A DNA stretch of 64,000 nucleotides from Hippophae tibetana (Eukaryota; Streptophyta; Magnoliopsida; Rosales; Elaeagnaceae), in assembly GCA_037013495.1 (NCBI GenBank), contig CM072810.1, positions 77,732,449 through 77,796,448 on the forward strand. The letters are read 5' to 3'. Numbering within the stretch: the stretch's first letter is position 1; each line of letters starts with the position of its first letter. The notes beneath the pieces were generated by a model. The model ran no database searches. It was given only the letters and a program-made list of their open reading frames with translations, and was not told where the DNA came from. The translations under genes and the position numbers were made by a program. Below are positions 1 through 11,300 of this stretch, piece by piece.

Positions 1-63
1 ATTTTTCGTTCTCTTTTATTTTTTAAAGAATATAGATTGAATGAAAAAAATAATAAATAACCC

Positions 64-77
64 TTGGTGGGCACCAA
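64..77. other. Dyad TTGGTG-GG-CACCAA (A-class example)
   Basis: This is a perfect inverted repeat with 6-bp arms and a 2-bp centre, just after the conserved 'aaataaccc'. Most A copies keep it or a 5-bp-arm form (TTGGT-tggc-ACCAA). It is lost in A* copies ('ttggttggcaaaa') and weakened where 'ctgggt' or 'ttagtg' occurs. It may be a protein-binding half-site pair or a small cruciform; no function is shown by the sequence. The 14-bp spacing does not fit the 15-bp NFI/CTF consensus. Confidence 0.75.
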
Positions 78-209
78 TATCTTCATTACAGCCCTTTTGA
101 ATAAAATCGAAAGTAAGTAAAACGGAAATGGTGTGACAAAAACATTAAAACCTTGCTAAGTGATGTAAATGATGCCATTTGTGTTCAAAAATGAGGTTCC
201 AAATCAAGG

Positions 210-221
210 AATATTAATATT
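210..221. other. Palindrome AATATTAATATT in A monomers
   Basis: This 12-bp perfect palindrome is made of two AATATT hexamers and is kept in most A copies; another clean example is at 8,176-8,187. B monomers read 'aaaattaatatt', which loses one arm. In the chimeric A monomers at 48.5 and 49.2 kb it lies inside the interval where the A1 half changes to the A2 half. Confidence 0.75.
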
Positions 222-275
222 GTGTTAGTCTATACAATCTGTGATTTGATATATTGTAATTCTTGCGTCGATAAC

Positions 276-322
276 CGAGTAAACAATTATCGTAGTTAAT
301 TGTTGGAAGTCATATTTATTAA
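276..322. other. Shared core block, A-class example
   Basis: This stretch runs from 'cgagtaaacaattatcg' through 'tagttaat' to 'catatttattaa' and is one of the parts most alike in A and B. The common pattern is CGAGTA, about 6 bases, TTATCGTAGT, one base, AAT, a short variable part, then CATATTTATT. It is a candidate for a site under constraint, although shared origin alone could explain it. Confidence 0.6.
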
Positions 323-386
323 ATGTTTTGTTGTTTTTGAAAATGTGAGTAGTATTCCCTTCTTTTTCTCTTCGCTTATATTTTTT

Positions 387-749
387 AAAGAATAGAGATT
401 GATTGAATAAATTAATAAATAACCCTTGGTCGGAACCAATATCTACTTTATAGCTCTTTCGAATAAAACCGTAAGGAAGTAAATCGGAAATGTTGCAACA
501 AAAGGTTTATACCCTATTTAAGTGACGTAAACGATGGAATTTGTGTACAAAAATGAGTTTCCAAAGCAAGGAAAATTATTATTGGGTGAATCTATACGAT
601 CTTCAATTTCATATATTATAATAGTCGTTTTAATACACGAGTACAAGATTATCGTAGTGAATAGTTGGGACACATATTTATTAATTGTTTTGCTATTTTT
701 GAAAATGTGAATAGTATCCATTTTATTTTTCGTTCTCTTACATTTTTTT
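387..749. repeat. Reference B monomer (363 bp)
   Basis: This is the first complete B monomer. It aligns with A along its length at roughly 70-75% identity by eye. B is recognised by 'aaagaatagagattgattga', 'ttggtcggaacc', 'gtgacgtaaacgatgg', 'gtgtacaaaaatgagtttcc' and a tail ending 'agtatccattttattttt'. The best shared stretches are the 'aaataacccttggt' block, 'ttttgaaaatgtga', and a ~45-bp block around 'attatcgtagt' at 638-683. Two features of most B copies are degraded here: 'ggtttaaacc' reads 'ggtttatacc', and the inverted repeat after 'tttcgaataaaacc' has a substitution. Confidence 0.95.
638..683. other. Shared core block, B-class example
   Basis: This is the B counterpart of the A block at 276-322: 'cgagtacaagattatcg' followed by 'tagtgaatagttggg' and 'cacatatttatt'. 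'ATTATCGTAGT' is identical in both classes. B1 copies in the right zone read 'gattgtcgtag', a single change. Confidence 0.6.
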
Positions 750-1740
750 AAAGGATATAGAATGAATGAAAACAATAATAAATAACCCTTGGTTGGCACC
801 AATATCTTCATTACAGCTCTTTTGAATAAAATCCAAAGTATATAAAACGGAAATGGTGTGACAAAAACATTAAAACCTTGCTAAGTGATGTAAATGATGC
901 CATTTGTGTTCAAAAATGAGGTTCCAAATCAAAGAATATTAATATTGTGTTAGTCTATAAAATATGTGATTTGATATATTGTAATTCTTCTGTCGATAAA
1001 AGAGTAAACAATTATCGTAGTTAATAGTTGGAACTCATATTTATTAAATGTTTTGTTGATTTTGAAAATGCGAGCAGTATTCCCTTCTTTTTCTCTTCTC
1101 TTATATTTTTTAAAGAATAGAGATTGATTGAATAAATTTATAAATAACCCTTGGTCGGAACCAATTTCTACTTTATAGCTCTTTCGAATAAAACCGAAAG
1201 GAAGTAAAATGAAAATGTTGCAACAAAACGTTTAAACCCTATTTAAGTGACGTAAACGATGGAATTTATGTACAAAAATGAGTTTCCAAAGCAAGGGAAA
1301 TTAATATTGTGTGAATCTATACGAACTTCAATTTGATATATTATAATATTCGTTTCAATACACGTGTACAAGATTATCGTAGTGAATAGTGGCGACACAT
1401 ATTTATTAATTTTTTCGTTTTCTTTGAAAATGTGAATAGTATCCATTTTATTTTTCTTTCTCTTATATTTTTTAAAGAATATAGATTGAATGAAAACAAT
1501 AATAAATAACCCTGGGTGGGCACCAATATCTTCATTACAGCTCTTTTGAATAAAATCGAAAGTAAGTAAAACGGAAATCGTGTGACAAAAACATTAAAAC
1601 CTTGCTAAGTGATGTAAATGATGCCATTTGTGTTCAAAAATGAGGTTCGAAATAAAGGAATATTAATATTGTGTTAGTCTATACAATATGTGATTTGTTA
1701 TATTGTAATTCTTGTGTCTATAACCAAGTAAACAATTATC

Positions 1741-3628
1741 GTAGTTAATAGTTGGAACTCATATTTATCAAATTTTTTGTTGTTTTTGAAAATATGAGCA
1801 ATATTCCCTTCTTTTTCTCTTCTCTTATATTTTTTAAAGAATAGGGCTTGATTTAATAAATTAATAAATAACCCTTGGTCGGAACCAATATCTACTTTAT
1901 AGCTCTTTCGAATAAAACCGAAAGGAAGTAAAACGGAAATGTTGCAACAAAACGTTTAAACCCAATATAAGTGATGTAAACGATGGAATTTGTGTACAAA
2001 AATGAGTTTCCAGAGCAAGGAAAATTAATATTGTGTGAATCTATACGATCTTCAATTTGATATATTATAATAGTCATTTCAATACACGAGTACAAGATTA
2101 TCGTAGTGAATAGTTGCGACACATATTTATTAATTTTTTGTTGTTTTTGAAAATGTGAATAGTAACCATTTTATTTTTTGTTCTCTTACATTTTTTTAAC
2201 GGATATAGATTGAATGAAAACAATAATAAATAACCCTTGGTTGGCACCAATATCTTCATTACCGCTCTTTTGAATAAAATCCAAAGTATAAAAAACGGAA
2301 ATGGTGTGACAAAAACATTAAAACCTTGCTAAGTGATGTAAATGATGCCATTTGTGTTCAAAAATGAGGTTCCAAATCAAGGAATATTAATATTGTGTTA
2401 GTCTATAAAATATGTGATTTGATATATGGTAATTCTTATGTCGATAACAGAGTAAACAATTATCGTAGTTAATAGTTGGAACTCATATTTATCAAATGTT
2501 TTGTTGTTTTTGAAAATATGAGCAATATTCCCTTCTTTTTCTCTTCTCTTATATTTTTTAAAGAATAGGGCTTGATTTAATAAATTAATAAATAACCCTT
2601 GGTCGGAACCAATATCTACTTTATAGCTCTTTCGAATAAAACCGAAAGGAAGTAAAACGGAAATGTTGCAACAAAACGTTTAAACCCAATATAAGTGATG
2701 TAAACGATGGAATTTGTGTACAAAAATGAGTTTCCAGAGCAAGGAAAATTAATATTGTGTCAATCTATACGATCTTCAATTTGATATATTATAATAGTCA
2801 TTTCAATACACGAGTACAAGATTATCGTAGTGAATAGTTGCGACACATATTTATTAATTTTTTGTTGTTTTTGAAAATGTGAATAGTAACCATTTTATTT
2901 TTTGTTCTCTTACATTTTTTTAACGGATATAGATTGAATGAAAACAATAATAAATAACCCTTGGTTGGCACCAATATCTTCATTACCGCTCTTTTGAATA
3001 AAATCCAAAGTATAAAAAACGGAAATGGTGTGACAAAAACATTAAAACCTTGCTAAGTGATGTAAATGATGCCATTTGTGTTCAAAAATGAGGTTCCAAA
3101 TCAAGGAATATTAATATTGTGTTAGTCTATAAAATATGTGATTTGATATATGGTAATTCTTATGTCGATAACAGAGTAAACAATTATCGTAGTTAATAGT
3201 TGGAACTCATATTTATCAAATGTTTTGTTGTTTTTGAAAATATGAGCAATATTCCCTTCTTTTTCTCTTCTCTTATATTTTTTAAAGAATAGGGCTTGAT
3301 TTAATAAATTAATAAATAACCCTTGGTCGGAACCAATATCTACTTTATAGCTCTTTCGAATAAAACCGAAAGGAAGTAAAACGGAAATGTTGCAACAAAA
3401 CGTTTAAACCCAATATAAGTGATGTAAACGATGGAATTTGTGTACAAAAATGAGTTTCCAGAGCAAGGAAAATTAATATTGTGTCAATCTATACGATCTT
3501 CAATTTGATATATTATAATAGTCATTTCAATACACGAGTACAAGATTATCGTAGTGAATAGTTGCGACACATATTTATTAATTTTTTGTTGTTTTTGAAA
3601 ATGTGAATAGTAACCATTTTATTTTTTG
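1741..3628. repeat. Locally homogenised run of one dimer type (2.6 copies)
   Basis: The dimer starting at 1,741 is repeated at 2,465 and 3,189, exactly 724 bp apart, with only scattered differences such as 'aattttttg' against 'aatgttttg' and 'gtgtgaatc' against 'gtgtcaatc'. Private marks 'aatagggcttgattta', 'gagcaatattccc' and 'tttttaacggatatag' travel together. The third copy is cut at ~3,628, where the sequence switches into the repeat of base 1 onward. This looks like a recent local amplification by unequal exchange at dimer register. Confidence 0.88.
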
Positions 3629-6600
3629 TTCTCTTTTATTTTTTAAAGAATATAGATTGAATGAAAAAAATAATAAATAACCCTTGGTGGGCACCAATAT
3701 CTTCATTACAGCCCTTTTGCATAAAATCGAAAGTAAGTAAAACGGAAATGGTGTGACAAAAACATTAAAACCTTGCTAAGTGATGTAAATGATGCCATTT
3801 GTGTTCAAAAATGAGGTTCCAAATCAAGGAATATTAATATTGTGTTAGTCTATACAATCTGTGATTTGATATATTGTAATTCTTGCGTCGATAACCGAGT
3901 AAACAATTATCGTAGTTAATTGTTGGAAGTCATATTTATTAAATGTTTTGTTGTTTTTGAAAATGTGAGTAGTATTCCCTTCTTTTTCTCTTCGCTTATA
4001 TTTTTTAAAGAATAGAGATTGATTGAATAAATTAATAAATAACCCTTGGTCGGAACCAATATCTACTTTATAGCTCTTTCGAATAAAACCGTAAGGAAGT
4101 AAATCGGAAATGTTGCAACAAAAGGTTTAAACCCTATTTAAGTGACGTAAACGATGGAATTTGTGTACAAAAATGAGTTTCCAAAGCAAGGAAAATTATT
4201 ATTGGGTGAATCTATACGATCTTCAATTTCATATATTATAATAGTCGTTTTAATACACGAGTACAAGATTATCGTAGTGAATAGTTGGGACACATATTTA
4301 TTAATTGTTTTGTTGTTTTTGAAAATGTGAATAGTAACCATTTTATTTTTTGTTCTCTTACATTTTTTTAACGGATATAGATTGAATGAAAACAATAATA
4401 AATAACCCTTGGTTGGCACCAATATCTTCATTACCGCTCTTTTGAATAAAATCGAAAGTATAAAAAACGGAAATGGTGTGACAAAAACATTAAAACCTTG
4501 CTAAGTGATGTAAATGATGCCATTTGTGTTCAAAAATGAGGTTCCAAATCAAGAAATATTAATATTGTGTTAGTCTATAAAATATGTGATTTGATATATT
4601 GTAATTCTTCTGTCGATAACAGAGTAAACAATTATCGTAGTTAATAGTTGGAACTCATATTTATTAAATGTTTTGTTGATTTTGAAAATGCGAGTAGTAT
4701 TCCCTTCTTTTTCTCTTCTCTTATATTTTTTAAAGAATAGAGATTGATTGAATAAATTTTTAAATAAACCTTGGTCGGAACCAATTTCTACTTTATAGCT
4801 CTTTCGAATAAAACAGAAAGGAAGTAAAACGGAAATGTTGCAACAAAACGTTTAAACCCAATATAAGTGACGTAAACGATGGAATTTGTGTACAAAAATG
4901 AGTTTCCAGCGCAACGAAAATTAATATTGTGTGAATCTATACCATCTTCAATTTGATATATTATAATAGTTATTTCAATACACGAGTACAAGATTATCGT
5001 AGTGAATAGTTGCGACACATATTTATTAATTTTTTGTTGTTTTTGAAAATGTGAATAGTAACCATTTTATTTTTTGTTCTCTTACATTTTTTTAACGGAT
5101 ATAGATTGAATGAAAACAATAATAAATAACCCTTGGTTGGCACCAATATCTTCATTACAGCTCTTTTGAATAAAATCCAAAGTATAAAAAACGGAAATGG
5201 TGTGACAAAAACATTAAAACCTTGCTAAGTGATGTAAATGATGCCTTTTGTGTTCAAAAATGAGGTTCCAAATCAAGGAATATTAATATTGTGTTAGTCT
5301 ATACAATCTGTGATTTGATATATTGTAATTCTTGCGTCGATAACCGAGTAAACAATTATCGTAGTTAATATTTGGAAGTCATATTTATTAAATGTTTTGT
5401 TGTTTTTGAAAATGCGAGTAGTATTCCCTTCTTTTTCTCTTCGCTTATATTTTTTCGAGAATAGAGATTGATTGAATAAATTAATAAATAACCCTTGGTC
5501 GGAACCAATATCTACTTTATAGCTCTTTTGAATAAAACCGAAAGGAAGTAAAACGGAAATGTTGCAACAAAAGGTTTAAACCCTATTTAAGTGACGTAAA
5601 CGATGGAATTTGTGTACAAAAATGAGTTTCCCAAGAAAGGAAAATTAATATTGTGTGAATCTATACGATCTTCAATTTCATATATTATAATAGTCATTTT
5701 AATACATGAGTACAAGATTATCATAGTGAATAGTTGTGACACATATTTATTAATTTTTTTGTTGTTTTTGAAAATGTGAATAGTATCCATTTTATTTTTC
5801 TTTTTCTTAGTTTTTTTTAAAGGATATAGATTGAATGAAAACAATAATAAATAACCCTTGGTTGGCAAAAATATCTTCATTATAGCTCTTTTGAATAAAT
5901 CCAAAGTATGTAAAACGGAAATGGTGTCACAAAAACATTAAAACCTTGCTAAGTGATGTAAATGATGCCATTTGTGTTCAAAAATGAGGTTCCAAATCAA
6001 GGAATATTAATATTGTGTTAGTCTATAAAATATGTGATTTGATATATGGTAATTCTTATGTCGATAACAGAGTAAACAATTATCGTAGTTAATAGTTGGA
6101 ACTCATATTTATCAAATGTTTTGTTGTTTTTGAAAATGTGAGCAGTATTCCCTTCTTTTTCTCTTCTCTTATATTTTTTAAAGAATAGAGATTGATTGAA
6201 TAAATTTATAAATAACCTTTGGTCGGAACCAATTTCTACTTTACAGCTCTTTCGAATAAAATCGAAAGGAAGTAAAACGGAAATGTTGCAACAAAACGTT
6301 TAAACCCTATTTAAGTGACGTAAACGATGGAATTTGTGTAAAAAAATGAGTTTCCAGAGCTAGGAAAATTAATATTGTGTGAATCTATACAATCTTCAAT
6401 TTGATATATTATAATAGTCATTTCAATACACGAGTACAAGATTATCGTAGTGAATAGTTGCGACACATATGTATTAATTTTTTTGTTGTTTTTGAAAATG
6501 TGAATAGTAACCATTTTATTTTTTGTTCTCTTACATTTTTTTAACGGATATAGATTGAATGAAAAAATAATAAATAACCCTTGGTTGGCACCAATATCTT

Positions 6601-7667
6601 CATTACAGCTCTTTTGAATAAAATCGAAACTATAAAAAACGGAAATGGTGTGACAAAAACATTAAAACCTTGCTAAGTGATGTAAATGATGCCATTTGTG
6701 TTCAAAAATGAGGTTCCAAATCAAGAAATATTAATATTGTGTTAGTCTATAAAATATGTGATTTGATATATTGTAATTCTTCTGTCGATAACAGAGTAAA
6801 CAATTATCGTAGTTAATAGTTGGAACTCATATTTATTAAATGTTTTGTTGATTTTGAAAATGCGAGTAGTATTCCCTTCTTTTTCTCTTCTCTTATATTT
6901 TTTAAAGAATAGAGATTGATTGAATAAATTTTTAAATAAACATTGGTCGGAACCAATTTCTACTTTATAGCTCTTTCGAATAAAACAGAAAGGAAGTAAA
7001 ACGGAAATGTTGCAACAAAAGGTTTAAACCCTATTTAAGTGACGTAAACGATGGAATTTGTGTACAAAAATGAGTTTCCCAAGAAAGGAAAATTAATATT
7101 GTGTGAATCTATACAATCTTCAATTTGATATATTATAATAGTCATTTCAATACACGAGTACAAGATTATTTTAGTGAATAGTTGCGACACATATTTATTA
7201 ATTTTTTTGTTGTTTTTGAAAATGTGAATAGTAACCATTTTATTTTTCGTTCTCTTACATTTTTTTAACGGATATAGATTGAATGAAAACAATAATAAAT
7301 AACCCTTGGTTGGCACCAATATCTTCATTACAGCTCTTTTGAATAAAATCCAAAGTATAAAAAACAGAAATGGTGTGACAAAAACATTAAAACCTTGCTA
7401 AGTGATGTAAATGATGCCATTTGTGTTCAAAAATGAGGTTCCAAATCACGAAATATTAATATTGTGTTAGTCTATAAAATATGTGATTTGATATATTGTA
7501 ATTCTTCTGTCGATAACAGAGTGAACAATTATCGTAGTTAATAGTTGGAACTCATATTTATCAAATGTTTTGTTGTTTTTGAAAATGTGAGCAGTATTCC
7601 CTGCTTTTTCTCTTCTCTTATATTTTTTAAAGAATAGAGATTGATTGAATATATTTATAAATAACCC

Positions 7668-7681
7668 TTGGTCGGAACCAA
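7668..7681. other. Dyad TTGGT-CGGA-ACCAA (B-class example)
   Basis: This 5-bp-arm inverted repeat sits at the same place in B as TTGGTG-GG-CACCAA in A. The arms are kept although the centre differs between the classes. In the B2 subfamily it becomes TTGG-acggaa-CCAA, with arms shortened to 4 bp. Confidence 0.75.
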
Positions 7682-7697
7682 TTTCAACTTTATAGCT

Positions 7698-7717
7698 CTT
7701 TCGAATAAAACCGAAAG
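7698..7717. other. Dyad CTTTCG-N8-CGAAAG in B monomers
   Basis: This is a perfect 6-bp-arm inverted repeat around 'aataaaac', seen in B copies that read 'ctctttcgaataaaaccg'. Many other B copies read 'cttttgaat', which breaks one pair. The same 17-18 bp have a partial resemblance to the CENP-B box pattern (TTCG, four bases, A, two bases, CGGG): TTCG and the A fit, but the last four bases are CCGA, so the fit is incomplete. Confidence 0.6.
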
Positions 7718-7746
7718 GAAGTAAAACGGAAATGTTGCAACAAAAC

Positions 7747-7754
7747 GTTTAAAC
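7747..7754. other. Palindrome GTTTAAAC in B monomers
   Basis: This 8-bp perfect palindrome occurs in nearly every B copy, extended to GGTTTAAACC where the preceding text is 'aaaagg'. A monomers have 'cattaaaacc' at this place, so it marks the 724-bp period. It is also a PmeI recognition sequence and so predicts a 724-bp ladder in silico. Confidence 0.8.
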
Positions 7755-8388
7755 CCTATTTAAGTTACGTAAATGATGGAATTTGTGTACAAAAATGAGT
7801 TTCCAAAGCAAGGGAAATTAATATTGTGTGAATCTATACGATCTTCAATTTGATTTATTATAATAGTCATTTCAATACACGTGTACAAGATTATCGTAGT
7901 GAATAATGGCGACACATATTTATTAATTTTTTTGTTTTCTTTGAAAATGTGAATAGTATCCATTTTATTTTTCTTTCTCTTATATTTTTTAAAGAATATA
8001 GATTGATTGAAAACAATAATAAGTAACCCAGGGTGGGCACCAATATCTTCATTACAGCTCTTTTGAATAAAATCGAAAGTAAGTAAAACGGAAATCGTGT
8101 GACAAAAACATTAAAACCTTGCTAAGTGATGTAAATGATGCCATTTGTGTTCAAAAATGAGGTTCCACATCAAGGAATATTAATATTGTGTTAGTCTATA
8201 AAATATGTGATTTTATATATGGTAATTCTTCTGTCGATAACAGAGTAAACAATTATCGTAGTTAATAGTTGGAACTCATATTTATCAAATGTTTTGTTGT
8301 TTTTGAAAATGTGAGCAGTATTCCCTTCGTTTTCTCTTCTCTTATATTTTTTAAAGAATAGAGATTGATTGAATAAATTTATAAATAA

Positions 8389-11300
8389 CCCTTGGTCGGA
8401 ACCAATATCTACTTTATAGCTCTTTTGAATAAAACCGAAAGGAAGTAAAACGGAAATGTTGCAACAAAAGGTTTAAACCCTATTTAAGTGACGTAAACGA
8501 TGGAATTTGTGTACAAAAATTAATTTCCAAAGCAAGGAAAATTAATATTGTATGAATCTATACGATCTTAAATTTGATATATTATAATATTCGTTTCAAT
8601 ACACGAGTACAAGATTATCGTAGTGAATAGTTGCGACACATATTTATTAATTTTTTTGTGGTCTTTGAAAATGTGAATAGTAACCATTTTATTTTTCGTT
8701 CTCTTATATTTTTGAAAGAATATAGATTGAATGAAAACAATAATAAATAACCCTTGGTGGGCACCAATATCTTCATTACAGCCCTTTTGAATTAAATCGA
8801 AAGTAAGTAAAACGGAAATGGTGTGACAAAAACATTATAACCTAGCTAAGTGATGTAAATGATGCCATTTGTGTTCAAAAATGAGGTTCCAAATCAAGGA
8901 ATATTAATATTGTGTTAGTCTATACAATATGTGATTTGATATATTGCAATTCTTGTGTCGATAACCGAGTAAACAATTATCGTAGTTAATAGTTGGAACT
9001 CATATTTATCAAATTTTTTGTTCTTTTTGAAAATGTGAGCAGTATTCCCTTCTTTTTCTCTTCGCTTATATTTTTTAAAGAATAGAGCTTGATTGAATAA
9101 ATTAATAAATAACCCTTGGTCGGAACCAATATCTACTTTATAGCTCTTTTGAATAAAACCGAAAGGAAGTAAAACGGAAATGTTGCAACAAAAGGTTTAA
9201 ACCCTATTTAAGTGACGTAAACGATGGAATTTGTGTACAAAAATTAATTTCCAAAGCAAGGAAAATTAATATTGTATGAATCTATACGATCTTAAATTTG
9301 ATATATTATAATATTCGTTTCAATACACGAGTACAAGATTATCGTAGTGAATAGTTGCGACACATATTTATTAATTTTTTTGTGGTCTTTGAAAATGTGA
9401 ATAGTAACCATTTTATTTTTCGTTCTCTTATATTTTTTAAAGAATATAGATTGAATGAAAACAATAATAAATAACCCTTGGTGGGCACCAATATCTTCAT
9501 TACAGCCCTTTTGAATTAAATCGAAAGTAAGTAAAACGGAAATGGTGTGACAAAAACATTATAACCTAGCTAAGTGATGTAAATGATGCCATTTGTGTTC
9601 AAAAATGAGGTTCTAAATCAAGGAATATTAATATTGTGTTAGTCTATACAATATGTGATTTGATATATTGCAATTCTTGTGTCGATAACCGAGTAAACAA
9701 TTATCGTAGTTAATAGTTGGAACTCATATTTATCAAATTTTTTGTTGTTTTTGAAAATGTGAGCAGTATTCCCTTCTTTTTCTCTTCGCTTATATTTTTT
9801 AAAGAATAGAGCTTGATTGAATAAATTAATAAATAACCCTTGGTCGGAACCAATATCTACTTTATAGCTCTTTTGAATAAAACCGAAAGGAAGTAAAACG
9901 GAAATGTTGCAACAAAAGGTTTAAACCCTATTTAAGTGACGTAAACGATGGAATTTGTGTACAAAAATTAATTTCCAAAGCAAGGAAAATTAATATTGTA
10001 TGAATCTATACGATCTTAAATTTGATATATTATAATATTCGTTTCAATACACGAGTACAAGATTATCGTAGTGAATAGTTGCGACACATATTTATTAATT
10101 TTTTTGTGGTCTTTGAAAATGTGAATAGTAACCATTTTATTTTTCGTTCTCTTATATTTTTTAAAGAATATAGATTGAATGAAAACAATAATAAATAACC
10201 CTTGGTGGGCACCAATATCTTCATTACAGCCCTTTTGAATTAAATCGAAAGTAAGTAAAACGGAAATGGTGTGACAAAAACATTATAACCTAGCTAAGTG
10301 ATGTAAATGATGCCATTTGTGTTCAAAAATGAGGTTCCAAATCAAGGAATATTAATATTGTGTTAGTCTATACAATCTGTGATTTGATATATTGTAATTC
10401 TTGCGTCGATAACCGAGTAAACAATTATCGTAGTTAATATTTGGAAGTCATATTTATTAAATGTTTTGTTGTTTTTGAAAATATGAGTAGTATTCCCTTC
10501 TTTTTCTCTTCTCTTATATTTTTTAAAGAATAGAGATTGATTGAATAAATTTATAAATAACCCTTGGTCGGAACCAATTTCAACTTTATAGCTCTTTCGA
10601 ATAAAACCGAAAGGAAGTAAAACGGAAATGTTGCAACAAAACGTTTAAACCCTATTTAAGTGACGTAAACGATGGAATTTGTGTACAAAAATTAATTTCC
10701 AAAGCAAGGAAAATTAATATTGTATGAATCTATACGATCTTAAATTTGATATATTATAATATTCGTTTCAATACACGAGTACAAGATTATCGTAGTGAAT
10801 AGTTGCGACACATATTTATTAATTTTTTTGTGGTCTTTGAAAATGTGAATAGTAACCATTTTATTTTTCGTTCTCTTATATTTTTTAAAGAATATAGATT
10901 GAATGAAAACAATAATAAATAACCCTTGGTGGGCACCAATATCTTCATTACAGCCCTTTTGAATTAAATCGAAAGTAAGTAAAACGGAAATCGTGTGACA
11001 AAAACATTAAAACCTTGCTAAGTGATGTAAATGATGCCATTTGTGTTCAAAAATGAGGTTCCACATCAAGGAATATTAATATTGTGTTAGTCTATAAAAT
11101 ATGTGATTTTATATATGGTAATTCTTCTGTCGATAACAGAGTAAACAATTATCGTAGTTAATAGTTGGAACTCATATTTATCAAATGTTTTGTTGTTTTT
11201 GAAAATGTGAGCAGTATTCCCTTCGTTTTCTCTTCTCTTATATTTTTTAAAGAATAGAGATTGATTGAATAAATTTATAAATAACCCTTGGTCGGAACCA

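Larger units (their letters stand above)
25..386. repeat. Reference A monomer (362 bp)
   Basis: This is the first complete A monomer, cut at the shared 'aaagaata' box. A monomers are recognised by 'aaagaatatagattgaatg', a GGCACC block after 'cccttggt', 'gtgatgtaaatgatgcc', 'caaggaatattaatattgtg' and a tail ending 'gtattcccttctttttctc'. It holds a perfect TTGGTG-GG-CACCAA dyad at 64-77 and the 12-bp palindrome AATATTAATATT at 210-221. I see no internal half-monomer repeat, so 362 bp appears to be the base unit rather than an obvious dimer of ~181 bp. Confidence 0.95.
1..4314. repeat. 3,620-bp (10-monomer) spaced repeat
   Basis: Bases 1 to about 690 recur nearly unchanged at about 3,628-4,314, an offset of 3,620 bp or ten monomers. 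Shared private marks include 'ctcttttattttttaaag', 'ttgttggaagtc', 'accgtaagg', 'attattattggg' and 'ttaattgtttt'. The copies part at ~690/4,310, where one reads 'ttttgctattttt' and the other 'ttttgttgttttt', followed by 'agtatcc' against 'agtaacc'. Five dimers lie between the matching parts. Confidence 0.85.
1..6960. repeat. Left zone: mosaic of AB dimers
   Basis: Strict A-B alternation is kept for about 19 monomers, but neighbouring dimers differ from one another more than in the next zone. Several monomers carry private marks, for example 'aataaacc' in place of 'aataaccc' at the B near 4,768 and 'taaacattgg' at the B near 6,939. The A copy at 5,855 is the earliest instance of the 'ggcaaaaatatc' variant (A*) that later defines the A-A-B trimers. 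The zone ends in a B monomer at ~6,961-6,974, where the 13,030-bp duplication begins. Confidence 0.85.

Noticed and set aside
64..77. NFI/CTF-type site from TTGGT...ACCAA
   Set aside because: The consensus TTGGC-N5-GCCAA is 15 bp with C/G inner bases. Here the element is 14 bp with T/A inner bases.
25..386. The 362-bp monomer as an old dimer of a ~181-bp unit
   Set aside because: Comparing the two halves by eye showed no shared anchors at ~181-bp spacing. Short matches such as 'aagga' occur at unrelated distances.
521..536. TGACGTAA as a functional CRE/bZIP promoter element
   Set aside because: It occurs once in nearly every B monomer with no gene nearby, so the match alone does not support a promoter.
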